Shown piece by piece: positions 46,501-58,900 of a DNA stretch of 64,000 nt (position 1 is the stretch's first letter; each line of letters starts with the position of its first letter). The DNA lies in contig JANUWI010000023.1 of assembly GCA_025504975.1 (NCBI GenBank), forward strand, positions 62,001 through 126,000, read 5' to 3'. The notes beneath the pieces were generated by a model. That model saw only the letters and a program-made list of their open reading frames with translations. It was not told the origin of the DNA and did no database searches. This DNA comes from Plenodomus lindquistii. Its lineage: Eukaryota > Ascomycota > Dothideomycetes > Pleosporales > Leptosphaeriaceae. Position numbers and translations under genes: made by a program.

Positions 46501-48300
46501 TTAAATCTATAGAAGCGTTTTTTATTTTTATACTTTTTATATTCTAGATTAAAGTATATATACTATATTTAATTATAATATATTCTATTAATAATAGTTT
46601 ATATCTAGATACGTGTTCTATTATTATTAAAGTTTAGAAAGTAGCTTTATACGCGCTTATTCTATAGATATTTAGAGTAAGTTTTATCTATATAGTTATA
46701 TACTTAGTACGTATAGTAGTTAAATTAATATAAAAAGTATTCTATTTTTATTTTATTTAAATAATAGATAGTATACGTATTATACGTATATAAGCTCTAT
46801 AATATACTACTATATTATTTATTTTATTAGTTATTTATATAGTTTAAATGCCTATTACTTTTACTTTATTAGGCACTCTAGCGCTTTAAAGTATTATTCT
46901 TTCTAGTTAAAGTATTATTTATTTTATAGGCTTTTTTTTTTAGGTAGTAATTTTATATTATTCTAACCTAGCATGCCTGTAGTTTTTAGAAGACCTAGTT
47001 ATTATAGTTTTCTTTATAGGTAATCTACTAATTTATAGTATTTTTTAGCTGTTATAGTACCTATACTATAAACTCTTTATTATTAAGTATATTTTATAGT
47101 TTTTATATTAATTTTTAACGTAGCTATTAATTATTATAGTACTATTATTAATATTGCAGGTTAGCTATTCTATAAGCTATTAAATAGCTTTCTCTAAGCG
47201 TTTTTTAGTATTACTAAGTTTTTAGTTCTATTATACTAGAATAGCTTATATCTATAGTAGAGGTGTAGTAGCTTAGTACTATAATTTAAACTTTTTTACT
47301 TTTTTTTACTTAGTATAGTATTTCTTTATAAACTTATATTTATTATTTAAGTCTTCTACGTTTACTACTAAGGCTTTCTAATACTTTAGGTATTACTTAA
47401 TTTTTTTATTTAAAAAAGCTTCTTTCTGCATGCAATTCTAGATTATAGTAATAAAAAGTAGTCTTTTATCCTCTATATTATCTAATAAGCTAATTAAAGT
47501 ATTAGAGATATCTAAACAGCTTACTACGCTGTTAAAATTAAATAGTTTAATACTAGAGATAATTATCTACTTATTTTCTATATTTTTATTAAATGCTTTA
47601 ATTTATACTATATTAATCTAGTGTATAACTTTATTTTTAAACTAGTAGTTTTATATAAAGTAGCTTTTTTTACTATATTTATAGCACGTTAGTAGCTTTC
47701 TACTAGACTGCTTTTAGTTACTTTTTTTTAAATAGATTTTTTTTCTAATAACATTATTAATATGTATAGGTTCTATACTATAGCTTTAGTAAATCCTCTA
47801 TTATATAGGTTAGTAGGCCTAATAGCTTTACTTATTATTAGGCTAGTATTATAATCTTTAGGGTTTTCTAGACTTCTACCTGCCTATAGTAGGTAACGTT
47901 TATCTATAGCTTTATTTAGCTAATTTAAGTTTATATAGGTTATTATTAATATAAATTACATTTTCTACTAGGTTATCTAGTATTCTAATAATACTTCTAG
48001 ATTTTATAAGTTTTTTATAAACTTCTAGTTTAAAACCTTACTTATATATACGTATTAATGCTTTATTATTCTAGTTAAATTATTTTTAGTATAACTAAAA
48101 TATTATTGTATAGTCTATAGTAAACTTAGTTTATTATAATATTTAAATTTTTTCTTTAGTAATAATTAATTCTTTAAAAAAGAAGAAAATTATTTAGAGT
48201 TTATTTTTAAATGCATTCTAATTTTTAATTAGATTAGCGTTTTTAGCGTTTATAACGTTTTTATCTATATATTTACGTAAAAATAAAGTAACTTACTTTT
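43600..48300 (-). pseudogene. RIP-degraded gypsy Gag-Pol
   Basis: Minus-strand translation shows a zinc knuckle remnant near 47,650-47,690 (CYKYSKKSYFI, from a CCHC knuckle). RT lies at about 45,250-46,000 (DLRGAYNLI, then FSFTNTL, then YFNNILIY where YLDDILIY is expected). RNase H is at about 44,450-45,100 (KTNASNFVIGVVL, NKELLAI). Integrase is at about 43,650-44,350 (LPLIL-stop-KNISIDFI). Trp and Gln positions are replaced by TAG/TAA, and Asp to Asn changes hit the catalytic residues. It is clearly dead. Confidence 0.88.
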
Positions 48301-48524
48301 TAGTATTTTTTTTTATAAAGCTAGTTATAATTATAATTTAGTTATTATTATTAACCTAATCTCTTTTAATATAGAAATAATAATTGTACTAGAGGATTTA
48401 TATTTTAAACTTAGCCTTTTTTTTAAAATAGAGGTTAGACTTAGCTACGCAAGTACTAGAGTAGCTAGTAGTTAAAGCATCTAGAGTATCTATAGAAATG
48501 TTGCTTATTTTAAAGTATTTAAAG

Positions 48525-49002
48525 TATAAAAATTTTTTTAAATAGCTATAATATAAAGCAGCTAGTGTTAAAAAGAATATAAAGGTTAGTTTTTAAAAAT
48601 AGGCGTTATATATAGATAATAGTAGTTTATTACTAAAATAGTAAAAGTATGCTTCTAAAAAAAATAATAAGTATATTTAAAATAACTAAATATATTACTT
48701 GTTTATTTATATAAGTTAAATATAATCTACTATATAGGTATTTTAATATTTCTATATACTTATATTATTTTATATTATTCTATACTATTCTATATTATTC
48801 TATACATAGAATTTATAAAACATTATAGAATTCTATAGAACGCACGTAACTTGTTCTATATAGCTATTTTACTAAGCCTATAGAACATGCGCTACGCAGA
48901 GTAGCGTTATTTACTAGTTATAAAATACTAGCTCTAGCTGTCTAGTTATTTGTTCTTTTATTTCTATATAGTTATTACTTTCTTCTCTTCTAGTTTATAA
49001 TA
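48525..49002 (-). repeat. 5' LTR of the dead gypsy element
   Basis: 478-bp partner of 42,053-42,530. Ends ...TTTATAATA, immediately followed by CAATTCTCTAAACC, the start of a tandemly duplicated segment. Confidence 0.88.
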
Positions 49003-50340
49003 CAATTCTCTAAACCTATACTTCTAATAGCTTTATTTTTACTTATTTTTATATTAATTATTATGTCTATTCTAAAAATAGAACCTAGTTTTAACTATAA
49101 AGTAGTTATTTAAAAAATAATTCTAAAAATTATATAAATAGTAAAAATTAACTACTAGTAGCTATTATTATCTAAAGCTATTTCTTTTATATACTTTAAT
49201 ATACTTATTATTAAAATTAAATACTCTTTTTTCTATATTTATAGTAAAATCTATATTTCTTAGCTAATAGCTTAAAAGGTTTTTTTAAATTTTTTTTATT
49301 AAATTTATATAACTTTTAAATATAGCTATAATACTATAAGTATCTATATTAATAATACTAATAATAGCTTATCTATTATATAAAATTTATTTACTATACT
49401 ATAACTACTTACTACTTATAGTTATTAGGTATTTCTCTAAAGAAATTACAAAAAAAAAAGCAAAAGATCTTTTTTTTGCAAAAAAAGAGAGGGCTGTTGT
49501 AATTAAACCCATAGCCTCTCTATATATAGTAGGCTAGTACTTAATAGTATAAGCTATTTGCTACTTACCTACTATATATTTTACTTTAACTATTCTAGAA
49601 TATTAATTATTATATACTAGAATAATAGAATATAGTTTCTAATAACTTTATATTAGCTTTTTAATACTATAGCTTCTTTTCTACTAGCTATAATTCTCTA
49701 GACCTATACCTTTTATAAGCTTATTTTTTCTTATTTGTATATAGAAAATAGCTTCTATTTTATAAATAATTTATAGTTATAACTTTAAAGTAGTACTATT
49801 AATAAATATTCTAATAACTATTTAAATAATAAAAATTAACTATTTATAGATATTATTATTTAGAGTAATTTCTTTAATTAACTTTTAACTATTTATTATT
49901 AATATAAAATAGTATATTTTTCTATTATTATAGTAAAATATATTCTTCTAAACTAATAGTTTAAAAAATTTCTAATTTTCTTTTATTAAAATTCTATAAT
50001 TTAGTTATAACTATAATACTATAAGTATATCTATTTAAAATAGTATTTATACTTTATCTTTTATATAAAAAGTAGTTAAGATACTATAATTAGTTACTAG
50101 TTATAGTTATTAAGTATTTCTCTAAAGAAATTAAAAAAAAAAGGTAAAAGATCTTTTTTTTATAAAAAAAAGGAAGACTATTATAATTAAACCTATAGCC
50201 TTTCTATATATAGTAGGCTAGTACTTAATAGTATAAGCTATTTACTACTTACCTACTATATATTTTAGTTAAACTATTTTAGAATATTAACTATAATATA
50301 CTATACTATATAACTTAAGTTTATAATATATATACTTTAG
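49003..50340. repeat. Tandem duplication of a ~670-bp AT-rich unit
   Basis: Units at about 49,003-49,680 and 49,684-50,340 both begin AATTCTCTA(A/G)ACCTATAC. Both contain TATTTCTCTAAAGAAATTA, AAAAGATCTTTTTTT and CTATATATAGTAGGCTAGT in order. No gene is seen. The gypsy element sits exactly at the start of the first unit. Confidence 0.75.
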
Positions 50341-51156
50341 CTTTTTAATACTATAGCTACTAACTATTATTTACTATTAAATCTAGTTATTACTAGTTAT
50401 TATATTTAATATTAAAAAAGTTACCTATAATTATTATTATAAATTATAACTCTATTTTTAAATACTAATATTACTTAAAGTAATAGTTATTACCTTTATA
50501 TTTTAATATTTATAAAAAAAAGAATATAGGTCTAATAGTAGTTATTATAAGTATTCTAGGTAAATTTTATTACTATAAAAAGTATATATATATTATAACT
50601 ATTATTAAATATAATATAGTAAGTAAAATTATAATAATTATTTATAATAGTTAAATTATAATAATAATATATAGATAAATAGTTACACTTATAATAATAA
50701 AACTTAGTTATTAAAAATATAGTATTATTATATTCTAAATAGCTTTAATATATATTATTATTTTAGTATACTAACTATAGCTTTTTATAATTATAAATAG
50801 AATTAATTTTATTCTAAAATAGTATAATTTATATACCTTTTTAATAACTAATCTAGTATATAGATTCCTTTAAATTTAATATAAAAAACTTTTATAAAAC
50901 TAGTTTTTTTAGTAGTTTTATTATATTATCTATTAAATTTTGTAAATTATAATAACTTTAACTATTTACTATTAAATAAAATTCTACTTTTTTATATTAT
51001 ATAACTAGATTTATATAGGTAATATATATCTAAATTTAATATAAAAATTACTTATTATTTTATTATAAAATAGTACTAATTAATAGATAAAAAAAGATTT
51101 TTTGTTAATAAAAGTATTATTAACTATCTATAATCTACCTATAATTCAAAAGCCGT
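50341..51156. other. AT-rich spacer
   Basis: About 0.8 kb with no coding or repeat structure that I can assign. Confidence 0.4.
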
Positions 51157-51747
51157 TTAAATAGGTAAATTAATAGGGCTTGGCATAAAATCATCTACGT
51201 AGTAGGTAGAATTTACTAGTAAAACTTAGTATATAATAATAAGTAATAAAAATAAAAATATAAAAATAAAAAACTTACAAAGATCTACCTCTTCTAAAGT
51301 AGAGTCTATTACAGTAGGAGCTTTGTTAGGGACTATAGAAAATTAGTTTAGAAAATAGAAAATAATAGAATATAACTTACTAGGCCCAATTGGGTTAGTA
51401 GAAAGCTGGATTTAGAGTAAAAGGTCTTGATTTTTCTCTTTTAACTCTAAATTTTCTTGTTCTAATTCGTAGACTCTAGCCTGCAAATCTACTACACCTA
51501 TAATAATTAGTTAAAAAATATAATAAAAAAGATATAAAAAATATATAATTACTTTGCTTAGAAGCTTCTAGCTCCTGCTTTTTTTCTTGCAATTCTTTTG
51601 TAATTTCTTTAATATCTTTATCTTTATTAGATAGATAAGATACTAAAGTACTAGTAGTACTAGTATTTTGCTGTAGAATAGCAAGAAAACTACTTTTAGT
51701 AAGCCTATAACTATTATTAGTAAGCTATAATTATAGAAGTAATAAGA

Positions 51748-51807
<60 letters not shown>

Positions 51808-51919
51808 TACAAAGACTTTGAACTAATAGGACGTCTAGGGGGCCTTCTAGTAGAGATTACTACATTAGAACTAGTTGCCCTACTAGCCCGATTAGGCCTA
51901 GTGGCCCTAGTCGTAGGTG
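51157..51919 (-). pseudogene. Five-exon coiled-coil protein gene with one in-frame stop; 5' end unresolved
   Basis: Exons 51919-51811, 51704-51553, 51497-51381, 51332-51279 and 51194-51157 join with consistent phases at every GT..AG intron. The peptide has a basic Arg/Pro/Thr-rich N-part (STRRPPRRPISSK), a region rich in Ser/Thr, and strong heptads (IKEITKELQEKKQELEASK, then LQARVYELEQENLELKEK). It ends in a short motif, EEVDLYDFMPSPINLPI. One TAA (51414-51412) interrupts exon 3 after DLLL, where CAA-to-TAA would restore Gln. Downstream coding still looks real, so this is a recently broken gene, or a gene ending there. The exons are clearly less AT-rich than their surroundings. The first exon and start codon were not found. 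Function is unknown. Confidence 0.6.
51755..51805. repeat. 51-bp poly(A)/poly(T) tract inside an intron
   Basis: An uninterrupted run of 51 A on the plus strand. On the coding (minus) strand it is a T run directly after the donor CTTTGTAAG of the first intron of the coiled-coil gene. Confidence 0.9.
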
Positions 51920-53007
51920 CTATGTTAGAATGTACAAAAAAGAAGTAAAAAAGGGGTAAACTTACGCTATTATAGACGTTTTTTTTTTATTTACTAATCT
52001 TACATAGGTAGGAACACAAGGAAAATAGAAGTTTTAAATAAAGAAAAATAATATAAGAGCGTAAAACTAGAAGAAGAATAGATAAAAAAAATATATAAAA
52101 GTATAGGATTATATAAGCTAGTTAGAAAGATATAATAGGTTAAAGTTTATATACCCTTACTACCTCTATAGCTATTATAGCTAATTCTTTATAACTTATA
52201 TATTTCTATCTACTAATAGTACTCTATAATATATTTAAAAAAAATTACACATTTATAATATAATTACTAAAATATAAAGAAATTAATTAATAATAATTAA
52301 TAATTATTTTTATATTTAACTAAAAGGTTATAGTAAAAATAACTATATTATATTTAATAACTCTTATATACTACTTTTATATAAAGTTAGTTATATTTTT
52401 ATATTAGTTTTTTTATATAAATAGTAATTTATTTTATTACTTTCTATAAAAAAAATTGAAATACTAAGCTTTTTCTACTATATTATAATAAAAAATATTT
52501 TATATATAAATTTCTAGAAAGTTATAAATAATATCTATAGAAGTAATACTAAATTAGAAGATATTTTAATATCTCTAGTATTATATACTATCTAGAATAT
52601 AATATAACTTTATAGTTTTTTTTTATACTATAACTATATTTAATAATTTTTAATAACTAAAAACTAAAATAAAATATATATACTATAATAAAATAAACAT
52701 CTAATTATATATATAGTATTTAAGTTATTATTTAAAATTAAAATTTAAAGCTTTTTTAGCTACTTTTAAAATACTTTTTACTCTATAATTAGAAAAATCT
52801 ATCTAGGCTATACTATAACTATATTATTATATAGTTTTTCTTTTTTTCTAATTTTATATTATTCTATATATATAATACTTATTAAATTTTATAATATAAA
52901 GTAAATACTTATTTTTATTATAATACTTTTTACTAGCTTTTTTTTTACTATAAATACTAAAAATATATACTTAATCTATATATAAAGGTATAGTATTAAA
53001 AAGCTTT
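51920..53007. other. AT-rich intergenic DNA
   Basis: Probably includes the missing first exon and promoter of the coiled-coil gene (about 51,950-52,200). Otherwise no structure was recognised. Confidence 0.35.
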
Positions 53008-53477
53008 TTATATACTAAAATCTTCTTTATTTATATTATTATCTAGGTCTACTAGATTAGAAGTTACTATATCTAATATCTCTTTAATATTTAGATTTTT
53101 TTTATTATAAAACCCTTTTTTCTCTACTTTAGTATCTTTATTATAATAACTTAAATAATAGATTTGTTTATCTACTTCTTGTATAATAATAATACCTAAC
53201 GTTATTAGCTAAATTTTATAAAATAAAAATAGTACTTACTAATAGTATTTTCTAAGCCTTTATAAATAATATAAGTATTTAGAAAGTTTAAAACTTGCTC
53301 TACTTTTTCTCTTTTAGTAGTACTAGTAATAAGAACTTTATAGTTATTACTAGTACTATAAGGGCTAAATATTCTATTTTTAGAAAATTCTAAGCAATTA
53401 GGAAACCCTTTAACTAAACTATAGCTAAGATTAGAAGTATCTTTATTTTCTAAACTATTAATATTAAGTAAAGACAT
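53008..53477 (-). CDS. Small AT-rich two-exon gene, 141 aa, unknown function
   Basis: Exon 1 is 53477-53240, intron 53239-53196 (GTAAGT...CGTTAG, 44 bp) and exon 2 is 53195-53008. The phases join to give 141 aa without a stop. The product is Asn/Ile/Lys/Ser-rich, begins MSLLNINSLENKD, contains a central KREKVEQVLNFLNTYI helix and ends INKEDFSI. No known domain, signal peptide or membrane segment is evident. Codon choice is extremely AT-biased (Ser as AGT/TCT, Leu as TTA/CTA), matching the other genes of this block and unlike the island genes. It lies on the same strand as its two small neighbours, and each is separated by about 1 kb of low-complexity AT DNA. Calling it a gene rests on the intact frame and exact intron phase. 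Confidence 0.5.
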
Positions 53478-54502
53478 CTAATATAGTTAGTAAAAGTTTA
53501 AATAAAAGATTTAAATAATATACCTTAAGCTAGTAGATAGTATATAATAATAAAGCTACTATTATAGTAAAAGATTAATAGATAGAAAAAAAGATTAAAG
53601 AAAAGTAACGCTTTTTATAATAAAGATTAGGTCTATTACTAAGTATTTACTTATTCTATACTAGTTTTATAATAGTTAACTTTAGATAAAACAGATCTAT
53701 TTAATACTACTTATTAATTAAAATAGAATTATTTAATTATTTATAATAAATTTTTTTTAATTATATTAGTTATTAATTTTTTATTTTTAACTAATAATAA
53801 TTAATTATTAATTATAAAATATTAGTGTTTAATACTTACTTATTATTTTATATAATTACCTAATTATTATTTAGTATTATTACTTAATTATTATTTAATA
53901 TAATTACCTAATAAGTATTTAATAATAAAAAGTTTATAGTATATAGATAATATAATTAAAGAAATATTTATAGATATATAGAGCTAATTACTTATATAAA
54001 CATTTAAAATACCTAGCTTTTTATAAGGAATATATATTAAATATAAAATTTATACTAGAACTATATAAATTAAAAAGCTTAATACTATTATATATAATAT
54101 TTTCTATTACTAGTATTTTTTAATAGCTTTAAGTAAACTTATTAATATCTATATTAGTAGTATATAGTATATTAAAAGATAGTTAGTTTATTTTTTTCTA
54201 TTTTCTAGTACTTCTATTATATAAAATAAATAGGTTAAGATAATAATTTAATTTTAATAATTTATATTCTTTTTCTAATTTTAATAATAATTTAGTTTTA
54301 GAAATAATTAGGAATAATTAAGAATAATTAAAAGAAGGAGTATATAACTATAGTTTAATAGAAGAATAGTATAATTTACTTTCTATATAATAAAATTTAT
54401 ATATATAAAATATTTCTTTATATTACTATTTTAAAAATATATCTAGTTATATCTAGATAAATAATATTACTAAACTACTCTTCTATTTCTAACTCTAGAT
54501 TA
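53478..54502. other. AT-rich intergenic DNA with short ATTAATTA-type repeats
   Basis: Low-complexity stretches, with repeated TAATTATTATTTA(A/G)TA near 53,830-53,930. No gene seen. Confidence 0.4.
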
Positions 54503-55101
54503 TTATCTTAGATATAAATTCTCTAAAAAGCTAGAGTTTTCTAACTCTTTTTTATTATCTTCTATAGTACTCCTATTTTTATTATTATTACTATCTATAG
54601 TAGAGTTAAAATTTCTACTATTATAAAAACTACTAATAGTAGTATTAATTTTTCTAAATATAATTAGTATATATACTATATAGTAATATAATATACTTAC
54701 ATATTATCTACTAGTATAAGTCTTTTAAAATAACTAAAGTCTTTTTTAAAATCTTCTACTCTAATAGTGTATCTTTCTTTTACTATTCTATTATTATAAA
54801 TAAGATAGTAATATTCTTTTTCTTGTATATTATAAGCTAGAATAATAAATCTTTTATAGTTAAGCTTTAAAGCTTTATTTAGAATAAAGCCTATAAGGCT
54901 TTTAACTTTATCTTTAGAAAGTAAATAGCCTAAAAAGCCTATTACTTTATTACTTTTAATATCTCTAATATTATATACTTCCTTTCCTACTATAAAAGTA
55001 GAAATAATAGAGTTATCATGTAAAGTATTTTTAAAAAAAATATTAGGTTTTCTAAGAGCTAGCTTATAGCTATCTATACTAGAAGTAGTAGAAAAAAACA
55101 T
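54503..55101 (-). CDS. Small AT-rich two-exon gene, 183 aa, unknown function
   Basis: Exon 1 is 55101-54701, intron 54700-54654 (GTAAGT...ATTTAG) and exon 2 is 54653-54503, with matching phase and 183 aa. The N-terminal two thirds look like a compact alpha/beta domain: FIVGKEVYNIRDIKSNKVIG, then YKRFIILAYNIQEKEYYYLI, then KERYTIRVEDFKKDF. The C-terminal exon is polar and Asn/Ser-rich. I recognise no family. It is divergent from the helicase-like gene, whose start lies 850 bp away. Codon use is extremely AT-rich with no internal stop, in strong contrast to the stop-ridden transposons nearby. Confidence 0.55.
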
Positions 55102-55949
55102 TTTAACTAAAGTAATTAGCTTAGTTTATAATTTTATTTTATAATACTAACCTTAGTTTCTTAAAAGTTAAGTAGTAGTTATAGAAAGTAGAGTTATTTT
55201 CTTTAAAGAATTATTCTAAAATATGTACTTTTTAAATATTAATATTCTATACTTCTAATCTACTTAATTACTAATATATAATATTAACTATTTATTAATA
55301 TATATATAAGTATTATTTAATATATTAGTAAATAGTATTAATTAATTATTAAATATTATTAATAAATTATTTAATATTATTAATTGATTATTAAATATAT
55401 AATTATTAATTAATTATTAAATATATAATTATTAATTAATAATTAGATATATAATTATTAATTAAAATATAGTTTTTAATTAATAAATAATATAATAATA
55501 TTATATTAAGTACTTAGAGTATAGAATATACTTTAAAAGTATTAGTATTATCTCTATACCTTTTAATATAAATATAGCTATATCTTTTTTTTTATTATTA
55601 TAATTTATAACTATATTCTTTACTTCTACTTTTACTTTTATTTTAACTAAAGTAACTACTATTATACCTTTTTATTTACTTTAGTAACATTTTATTTATT
55701 TAAATTTATTAAAGTAAGTCTAAGTCTAAGCTTTATACTTTTAAACTATAAATTAAAAGCTAATCTCTACTAGAAAATCTAGAAAATAATAATATTACGC
55801 TTTATCTAGTATAGTAAAATATTAAAATTACTTTTATATTTATTTAAGTAGGTTAAAGTTTAACTTATATATATATTTACTATATTAAAATACTAACTTA
55901 TAAAAAGAAATCTAAAAAAAAATTAGTATTATTTATTTTTTATTTAATT
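55102..55949. promoter_or_regulatory. Divergent intergenic region with AT tandem repeats
   Basis: Lies between the 183-aa gene (minus) and the helicase-like gene (plus). At about 55,320-55,470 a unit close to ATTAATTATTAAATATATA is repeated five or six times with variation. No coding seen. Confidence 0.5.
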
Positions 55950-58900
55950 ATGTCTTTAAGTACTACTAAAAGTATAGAATATACTAAAAAAGAGCTTTTA
56001 GAGTTTAATTTAGTATATTTTAAAACTATAGGACTAGTAATTTATAAAGATACTATTTGTAAAACTAGCTTAAATTCTAGTAATTCTAGTAAAAAAAATA
56101 TTATAAAGCATTTAATTACTAAGCATAAAAAAAATAGAAAAGAACTAGATAATATAAAAAATAGAATAGAAAATTTATTTATAGCTAACTATATAGATCT
56201 TACTATAGAAGATTATAAATATAATTTTAAAAAACTATTAAAAGAAACTAAAGGTTATAAGTGTTTATATAGTAATTGTAACTATTTAAGTATAAGTTTA
56301 AAAAAGATTAAAGAGCATAATAATATAGTACATAATATAAATAATAAAAATAGATTAAAAGATAATAGTAGTTATTTTAAAGATAATTTAAATATACAAA
56401 ATCTTTTTAGTAATTCTAAATATAATAAGCTATTTATTACATCTAATAATTATAATAATAATATAGAAACTATAGATAGTAACTTTTTAGATAATATAGA
56501 TATATCTATATCTAATTATAAAAAGGTTATAGAAGAAAGTACTAAAAATAATATATCTTTTAATAACCTAGAAAATAAAGAAATACCTACTTTATTAAGA
56601 AAATTAGAGTTTTATAGATACTATAATAATAAAGATCTAAATAAGCTAGTTTCTTTAGTTCTAATTCCTATTGCAAAAATAAATAATAATAAAGAGAAAA
56701 TAGAGTTTATTTTATATAATACTATATTTAAAGAGGTTTTACCTAGCTTTAGTAATAATATAGAAAAGTATAGTAAAAGAATTTTACAGCAATTAGCTAA
56801 AGAAAGGCTTAATACTATAGAAAAAAAAAATTTAATTCCTTTTAAAAAGCTAGATAGTAAAGATTCTATTAGACACTATTATAGTAATCTAGCTTTATTT
56901 ATAGTATATTTAATTAAATTAAAAGAATTAAAATTAAAAGATATTACCTATTTAAATATACAACCTATTATAACTAGTAATTTAAATAAACTATTAAAAA
57001 CTATAATTAAAGCTATAGAATATAGTATAAAAGAAGAAGATAAAATAACTAGTAATATTAATAGTCTATATAATAAAAGCCCTGCTAGTAGTTTTATAAG
57101 TAGTAAAGATAATAGTAATAGTAATAATATAATTAGTTTAGAAAATAGTTTAAATAAACTTAGAGAAGTAAGAACTAAAATTATAAGTAAATATTTAGTA
57201 TTAATTATAGAAGATATTTTAATACAACCTATAGGACAAGTTAGTTTAGAAGAATATAGTGTATTTAATAGTCCTTTAATTACTTATTTAGCTATTTTAG
57301 CTATTAAAACACCTAATAAAGAACCTAAAGATGCTAGTAATATAGCTAGAGATTGCTCGCAATTATTATATACTATAAAATTAATTTTTCTAGAATTAAT
57401 TAAAGATTATTATATAAAAGATTTAGAAGCTTATAATATACTTATTAAAAAAAACTTATCTAAAGTAGAAAAAGAAAGCTTAGAAAAACCTAATATAGAT
57501 AGTATATTTTTTACTAATTATAAAAAATTACTTACTTTTAATTCTAATAATTGTATAGAGGAACTTACTAGAATTAGAGCTTATACTCTAAAAATTAATA
57601 GTAATACTTTAGGTAAAGCTAGAATAAGAGATATAGATTTTAATACTATAGTTATAGATAATAAAGAAGTAAAAATAACAAAATTAAAAGAATTATTCTA
57701 TTATATAGAAGATAAATTAGAAGAGCTTTTATTTAGTAATCTTTTATAGTGTAACTATAGAGATCTAGATATAGATATTAATAAAATACAAAATAATAAT
57801 AATAATACACAAAGTAACTTCTATTTTATTAAAGAACTTTATAATAATAATACTTTTAATCTAGAAAAAAAAAGAAATTTCTTTTTAGAAAGTATAGAAA
57901 TTAATAATAGTACTTTAAATAGATTTTTTATTATAAAAGGTAATAATAATAAATCTAAATATAATAGAGAAAATATTAGAAAGTATTTAAATACTAGATT
58001 AGAATTTATTAAGCTTTTAGCACTAGGAGTATATATTCTTTCTACTTGCCCTATTAGAGGTATAGAAGTAGAAATACTAAAGTACTTTAATTCTATTCTT
58101 CTAGAAAAATGAAATATATTTATAGATAATAATACTAAATTAATAAAACTAGAAACTACTTATAGTAAAACTAATAATATAACAGATAAAGATAATAGTA
58201 TTATAAGATTTTTAACTCCTAAATTATCTAATATTATTAAATTATATATTATATTTATAATACCTATATATAATTTTTTATGTTTTATAGAAAATAGTAG
58301 CTATAAATATAGCTGTTATTTATTAGAAGATAAAGGTAGAAAAATTACAAGTAAAGAAATAAGTAAAGAATTAGCTATAAACTCTAAAAGAATTCTAGGA
58401 GTAGATTTAACTATTAATAGTTATAGGCACTTATCTAAGTATATAATAAATAGTAGACTAGAATTAAATTTATTTAATCTAAATAAAGAAGAAGAAGAAA
58501 AAGAAGAAGATTCTAGTAATAATTTAATTAAAGATGTACTATTTAATTACACGTCTAAAATTAGTAGCTTAAGATATAGTAGAGATTATAGTTTATTTAG
58601 AACTAGAACAAGCTCTATAGAACAAAAATCTATAGATTTTACTAATAAAGTATTTAAATTTTATAACTTAGATAATAGAGATTTAAAAAAAGATAAAGAC
58701 TTTACTAGTAATTTTATTAATTATATAAATAGCTCTAATAGTATAATAAATATTAAAAAAAAAGAAAATAATAAAGATATTAATATTAATTTAAATAATA
58801 CTATACAATCTAGTCTAAATATAAATAAAGAAATAATAAATAGTAATATTAATATAGAGAATTTAGTTAATAAAAATATAATATCTAGTAATAGTACTAT

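Larger units (their letters stand above)
42053..49002 (-). mobile_element. Complete, RIP-inactivated Ty3/gypsy retrotransposon
   Basis: About 6.95 kb between two 478-bp LTRs. Reading on the minus strand the order is gag with a zinc knuckle, protease, RT, RNase H, integrase, an antisense coiled-coil gene, a purine tract and the 3' LTR. All frames are full of TAG/TAA. The flanking five bases (AGAAT left, CAATT right) do not form a clear target duplication. Confidence 0.88.

Noticed and set aside
42048..49007. A 5-bp target duplication around the dead gypsy element
   Set aside because: The flanks are AGAAT and CAATT. They match at only some positions, and the mismatches include transversions that RIP cannot explain.
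57990..58440. Active tyrosine recombinase of a Crypton- or Starship-type element
   Set aside because: Only an R-containing motif and a YRH motif are visible, and a stop interrupts the region. The resemblance is noted, but the catalytic tetrad cannot be shown from this sequence.
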